A stretch of DNA of 8,634 nt from Acidobacteriaceae bacterium (GTDB lineage: Bacteria; Acidobacteriota; Terriglobia; Terriglobales; Acidobacteriaceae), in contig JASHTU010000014.1 of assembly GCA_030040395.1 (NCBI GenBank), positions 1 to 8,634 on the forward strand. The letters run 5' to 3'. Positions within the stretch are counted from its first letter, which is position 1; every line of letters begins with the position of its first letter. The notes beneath the pieces were generated by a model. It saw only the letters and a list, made by a program, of their open reading frames with translations, searched no databases and was not told the DNA's origin. Below, piece by piece: positions 5,816 through 8,634 of this stretch. Made by a program: the position numbers and the translations under genes.

Positions 5816-6961
5816 ATGTCAAACGATTCGAAAGTACTCGCGGAGGATGATCACCAGACCGCGCCCCAATACACTTTGCAGGAGATCCTCCGGCAGCCTT
5901 TTCTTTGGCCCATCACGGTGGAAAGGGTTCGCTCCGCATCGGAGCGGTTGCAACTGGACGCCAAGCTGCAAGATGCTCGCGTCCTGCTAACGGGAGCGGG
6001 AACTTCGGCCTACGCGGCTGCTGCTGTGGCCGCGGCGTGGCCGCGGGCGCGTGTCGCGCCCACCACCGACCTGCTGGTCGATGCGGAAAGATACCTGCTG
6101 GATGTCGAAGCAGTGATTTCCCTGGCCCGCTCCGGCAATAGTCCGGAGAGCACCGCCGTTGTCGAACTTGTTCGCACCCTGCGGCCGGACATTCTGCAGG
6201 TGGCGATCGTCTGCAATGAAGATGGCGCATTGTCCCACGCGAGTCTTGACGGGCTCATTGTCCTTGACCCCCGCACGAATGACCAGAGCCTGGTCATGAC
6301 CGGTTCGTTTTCCAATCTGGTGGTTGCCGGGCTGGTTTTGGCTCAACCAAATGCGGTTGCCACCGCAGCCCATGAGTTCAGCAAGCGCGCAGCCGCGTTG
6401 CTGCCCGACATCGATCGGGCATGCCGCAGCGGGGCCGCCAGCGTCCGTGACCGGATCGTGGTTCTGTCCTCATCGCCCCTGCTGGGATGGGCGCGTGAAG
6501 CCGGACTGAAGACCCTGGAAATGACCGCCGGCCGCTTTCCCGTCGTCACTGAAACTTATCTAGGGCTTCGCCATGGCCCCATGTCTTTTGTCAAAGCCGA
6601 CACGCTCGTCCTGTGCCTGTTATCCAGCGATCCGGCACGCCGCCGTTATGAAGCAGATCTGCTCCATGAGCTTCGCGTGAAGAAGCTTGGTTGCCTGATC
6701 GGGATCGCAGACCCGGCCGAATCGGAAGGCTTGTTCGATGCGCTTATCCCTAGCGTCGCGCCGCACGCCAACGACGCTTTGCGCACCCCCTTTGAGATCC
6801 TGGGCCCGCAGTTGCTCGGATACCATTTGAGCTTGAGCATTGGGTTGAATCCCGATAACCCCAGCCCTGACGGTGTGATTAACCGCGTGGTTCAGGGGGT
6901 GCGGATTTATCCTGCCTATCCCCCCGACGCCATGTTTTCAATGCAAAGGAGTCACGATTGA
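5816..6961 (+). CDS. agaS: AgaS-type SIS-domain ketose/aldose isomerase or amino-sugar-phosphate deaminase
   Basis: A 381-residue cytoplasmic protein with two SIS domains, the AgaS length. SIS domain 1 has 'LLTGAGTSAY' (57-66), 'SLARSGNSPES' (102-112) and 'MTGSFSN' (161-167). SIS domain 2 has 'VVLSSSPLLGWARE' (215-228), 'TYLGLRHGPMSF' (247-258) and a DLLHEL segment (281-286). The C-terminal 'GLNPDNPSPDGVINRVV' (343-359) and 'GVRIYP' (361-366) are hallmarks of AgaS. AgaS converts galactosamine 6-phosphate to tagatose 6-phosphate plus ammonia; relatives act on other amino-sugar phosphates. The start ATG 5816 has GGAG (5807-5810) 5 nt upstream. First gene of the second operon; its stop overlaps the nagB-like start by TTGA. 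The neighbouring deaminase supports an amino-sugar role. Whether the substrate is galactosamine or glucosamine phosphate is not decided by the sequence. Confidence 0.82.
   Translation: MSNDSKVLAEDDHQTAPQYTLQEILRQPFLWPITVERVRSASERLQLDAKLQDARVLLTGAGTSAYAAAAVAAAWPRARVAPTTDLLVDAERYLLDVEAVISLARSGNSPESTAVVELVRTLRPDILQVAIVCNEDGALSHASLDGLIVLDPRTNDQSLVMTGSFSNLVVAGLVLAQPNAVATAAHEFSKRAAALLPDIDRACRSGAASVRDRIVVLSSSPLLGWAREAGLKTLEMTAGRFPVVTETYLGLRHGPMSFVKADTLVLCLLSSDPARRRYEADLLHELRVKKLGCLIGIADPAESEGLFDALIPSVAPHANDALRTPFEILGPQLLGYHLSLSIGLNPDNPSPDGVINRVVQGVRIYPAYPPDAMFSMQRSHD
6945..6951 (+). promoter_or_regulatory. Ribosome-binding site supporting the TTG start of the nagB-like gene
   Basis: AAAGGAG lies inside the end of the SIS gene, with 6 nt between it and TTG 6958. 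It supports the unusual start codon. The TTGA overlap couples translation of the two genes. Confidence 0.65.
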
Positions 6962-7758
6962 CAGAAGAAGTTGTTCCAGCGAAGTTCTACCAGGTCGGCA
7001 AGATGAAGGTCGAAGTTCATCCTAGCGCACAGGCTGCCGGTGAAGCGGCGGCGCGCGCTGGGGCCAACGCTCTGATCGAGTTAGCAAAAAGCCATCGCTC
7101 TTTCGGAGTGATCTTTGCTTCGGGAGCCTCGCAGCTGAAGATGCTGGAGGCGCTTACCGGCATTGCCAATCTTCCCTGGAATCAGGTTCTCGGCTTTCAT
7201 ATGGATGAATACGTGGAGTTAGCCGAGGATCATCCCGCCTCGTTCCGCCGCTATTTCCGCGAAAGATTGACAAGTAAAGTGCAGATGAAAGACTTCTTTG
7301 AGATTGATGGAAACACGCCGAATCCAGTCGGAACCAGCCGCGAGTATGCCGAGAAGCTTCGCGCCGCCGCTCCGCAACTGTGCTTTCTCGGTATCGGAGA
7401 AAACGGCCACCTGGCCTTTAACGATCCACCGGCGGCAAACTTTACCGATTCCGAGGAGGCGAAGGTCGTCCAGTTGGACGCGGTGTGCCGGCAGCAGCAA
7501 ACAGCCGAGGGTTGGTTTAGCAGCGTAGAGCAGACGCCGGAATATGCCATTACACTCACCATCCCCGTCTTGCTGCGCGTGCCCAAGCTAATCGTATCCG
7601 TGCCGGGAAAACGCAAGGCGAATATCGTGCGGCGCGCTTTCACAGAGCCAATTTCCACGGCGTGTCCCGCGACTATCCTCCGCACGCATCCGGATGCAAC
7701 CATCTACCTGGACCTGGAATCCGCGGGTGAGCTGGACGGAGTGCTGGTTTCTCCGTGA
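6958..7758 (+). CDS. nagB: Glucosamine-6-phosphate deaminase homologue (NagB/SOL family)
   Basis: A 266-residue cytoplasmic protein, matching NagB in length. NagB turns glucosamine 6-phosphate into fructose 6-phosphate and ammonia. Visible motifs: the phosphate loop 'FASGASQLKML' (53-63); 'GFHMDEYVEL' (79-88) with Asp83, the counterpart of the E. coli base Asp72; 'GIGENGHLAFNDP' (145-157) with His151 matching His143; and 'VPGKRKANIV' (215-224), the C-terminal phosphate-binding region. Against E. coli NagB (GVGNDGHIAFNEP), the loop has Asn149 in place of Asp141 and Asp156 in place of Glu148, so it belongs to a variant subgroup. The TTG start overlaps the SIS gene stop and has a strong ribosome site. 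The fold is sure. The deaminase activity is likely but less sure because of the loop changes, and it may complement the adjacent AgaS homologue or act on another hexosamine phosphate. Confidence 0.85.
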   Translation: MTEEVVPAKFYQVGKMKVEVHPSAQAAGEAAARAGANALIELAKSHRSFGVIFASGASQLKMLEALTGIANLPWNQVLGFHMDEYVELAEDHPASFRRYFRERLTSKVQMKDFFEIDGNTPNPVGTSREYAEKLRAAAPQLCFLGIGENGHLAFNDPPAANFTDSEEAKVVQLDAVCRQQQTAEGWFSSVEQTPEYAITLTIPVLLRVPKLIVSVPGKRKANIVRRAFTEPISTACPATILRTHPDATIYLDLESAGELDGVLVSP

Positions 7759-7825
7759 GCCTCAAACAAGAGCTGCTACTCGCCAACAGCACACTACGGC
7801 GATTATGGAAGGGATAGGGGGTCTT

Positions 7826-8634
7826 GTGACAAACGAGCCAATTTCCGGAACCGATCGCAGAACATTCTTGAAACAGGGAGCGGGCGCCATGCTCGCGGCG
7901 GGAATGACCGCACGTTCCTATGCGCGGGTATTGGGCGCAAACGATCGCATCCACATCGCTCAGCTCGGATGCGGAGGGCGCAGCCAGGGCCATGTGCACA
8001 TGATCCAGTTAGCCTCCAGGCAAACTCCCGTTGAAACCGTCGCGGTCTGCGACATCTGGAGTTTGGCCAGAGAGGCGCGGGCGGCACAGGTCAAAGAGGC
8101 CTTCAATCTGACGCCGCAATCCTACAAATACTCCGAGGAGATGCTCGCCAGCCAGGATATCGATGGTGTGATGATCGCAACGGGCGACTTCCAGCATGCC
8201 AAGCTTTGCACGGAAGTTGTGCGCGCAGGCAAGGATTGCTATGTGGAGAAGCCTTTTGCCAATGTGCTTTCCGAGGCGAAGGAGGCGCGCGATGCGGTCA
8301 AGGCTTCCCGACAGATGGTCCAAGTGGGCTCGCAGCACCGCAGCGAACCGTACCAGTTGGCGGTTCGAGACATCGTCCGCTCCGGCCGCATCGGCGATAT
8401 CGTGCATATCGAACAGGAATGGAATGTGAACGAGGAGCGGTGGCGGTTCGTTAAGATGGACACCGGCAACTCCCGGGAGATGGAGCAGGATCGCAACATG
8501 GAGTGGAAGAAGTGGCTCTTCGAGGCCCAATCGAAGCTCCGCGAGGAGGACACGGACTGGGAGCGATGGCTCTTGGGAAAACCCCACCGCCCCTTCGACC
8601 CTCATGTCTATCTCGAATTCCGTCTCTACAAGGA
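7826..8634 (+). CDS. Tat-exported Gfo/Idh/MocA-family oxidoreductase, N-terminal part (runs off right edge)
   Basis: The frame stays open to the window end, giving 269 residues of a protein usually 400-480 long. It begins with a twin-arginine signal, 'DRRTFLKQGAGAMLAAG' (10-26). The Rossmann domain follows: 'IHIAQLGCGGRSQGH' (42-56), 'AVCDIW' (73-78), 'IDGVMIATGDFQHA' (112-125), and the family 'EKP' motif in 'CYVEKPF' (138-144) with Lys142. 'VGSQHRSEP' (167-175) begins the alpha/beta domain. The stretch ending in 'DWERWLLGKPHRPFDP' (244-259) is common in the secreted acidobacterial and planctomycete branch. Members are NAD(P)-linked sugar oxidoreductases or glycosidases using a redox step; here it should act outside the inner membrane. 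GTG 7826 has AGGGGG four bases upstream. An in-frame ATG at 7805 would add seven residues but has no ribosome site. The 67-nt gap after the nagB homologue shows no terminator, so cotranscription is likely. Confidence 0.85.
   Translation, partial: MTNEPISGTDRRTFLKQGAGAMLAAGMTARSYARVLGANDRIHIAQLGCGGRSQGHVHMIQLASRQTPVETVAVCDIWSLAREARAAQVKEAFNLTPQSYKYSEEMLASQDIDGVMIATGDFQHAKLCTEVVRAGKDCYVEKPFANVLSEAKEARDAVKASRQMVQVGSQHRSEPYQLAVRDIVRSGRIGDIVHIEQEWNVNEERWRFVKMDTGNSREMEQDRNMEWKKWLFEAQSKLREEDTDWERWLLGKPHRPFDPHVYLEFRLYK

Noticed and set aside
1..8634. CRISPR array, tRNA or rRNA gene, transposase or insertion-sequence ends
   Set aside because: I looked for regularly spaced repeats, tRNA-like cloverleaf segments, rRNA signatures and transposase motifs and saw none; the plus-strand genes fill 683-8634 except for the 261-bp and 67-bp gaps.

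Overview
The window looks like part of a GC-rich Gram-negative chromosome. I favour an Acidobacteriota bacterium (Acidobacteriia or Bryobacterales-like), because a Tat-signal Gfo/Idh/MocA oxidoreductase with a 'LGANDRI' segment, AgaS- and NagB-type amino-sugar enzymes and an APC permease of this N-terminal type commonly occur there. That is inference from protein style; no rRNA or other marker gene is present.

Layout. At the left edge (1-157, minus strand) lies the start of an APC-type permease that runs out of the window. A 525-bp divergent spacer (158-682) holds no convincing gene but several short inverted repeats and a promoter-like element just before the first plus-strand gene. Then comes a tight four-gene operon (683-5554): a class I DhnA-type aldolase, a galactose-mutarotase-like protein, an FGGY sugar kinase and an L-fucose/L-arabinose-isomerase-fold protein. 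The first two junctions are ATGA stop/start overlaps and the third has only 2 nt between stop and start. After a 261-bp gap with a GC-rich hairpin and a second promoter-like element follows a second operon (5816-8634 and beyond): an AgaS-type SIS-domain isomerase/deaminase, a NagB-type glucosamine-6-phosphate deaminase homologue joined by a TTGA overlap, and a Tat-exported Gfo/Idh/MocA oxidoreductase cut by the right edge.

Working together. The first operon has the parts of an epimerise-isomerise-phosphorylate-cleave sugar route (mutarotase, aldose/ketose isomerase, ketose kinase, aldolase), like the fucose and rhamnose pathways but with a class I aldolase instead of the class II FucA/RhaD type. 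The second holds two different enzyme families that can both remove nitrogen from hexosamine 6-phosphates. Their adjacency suggests catabolism of an amino-sugar-containing or unusual deoxy-sugar glycan. The actual substrate cannot be read from the sequence, and no glycosidase, sugar transporter or regulator gene lies inside the window. The most unusual points are the apparent loss of metal-ligand residues in the isomerase homologue, an altered active-site loop in the NagB homologue, and alternating inverted repeats in front of the permease.
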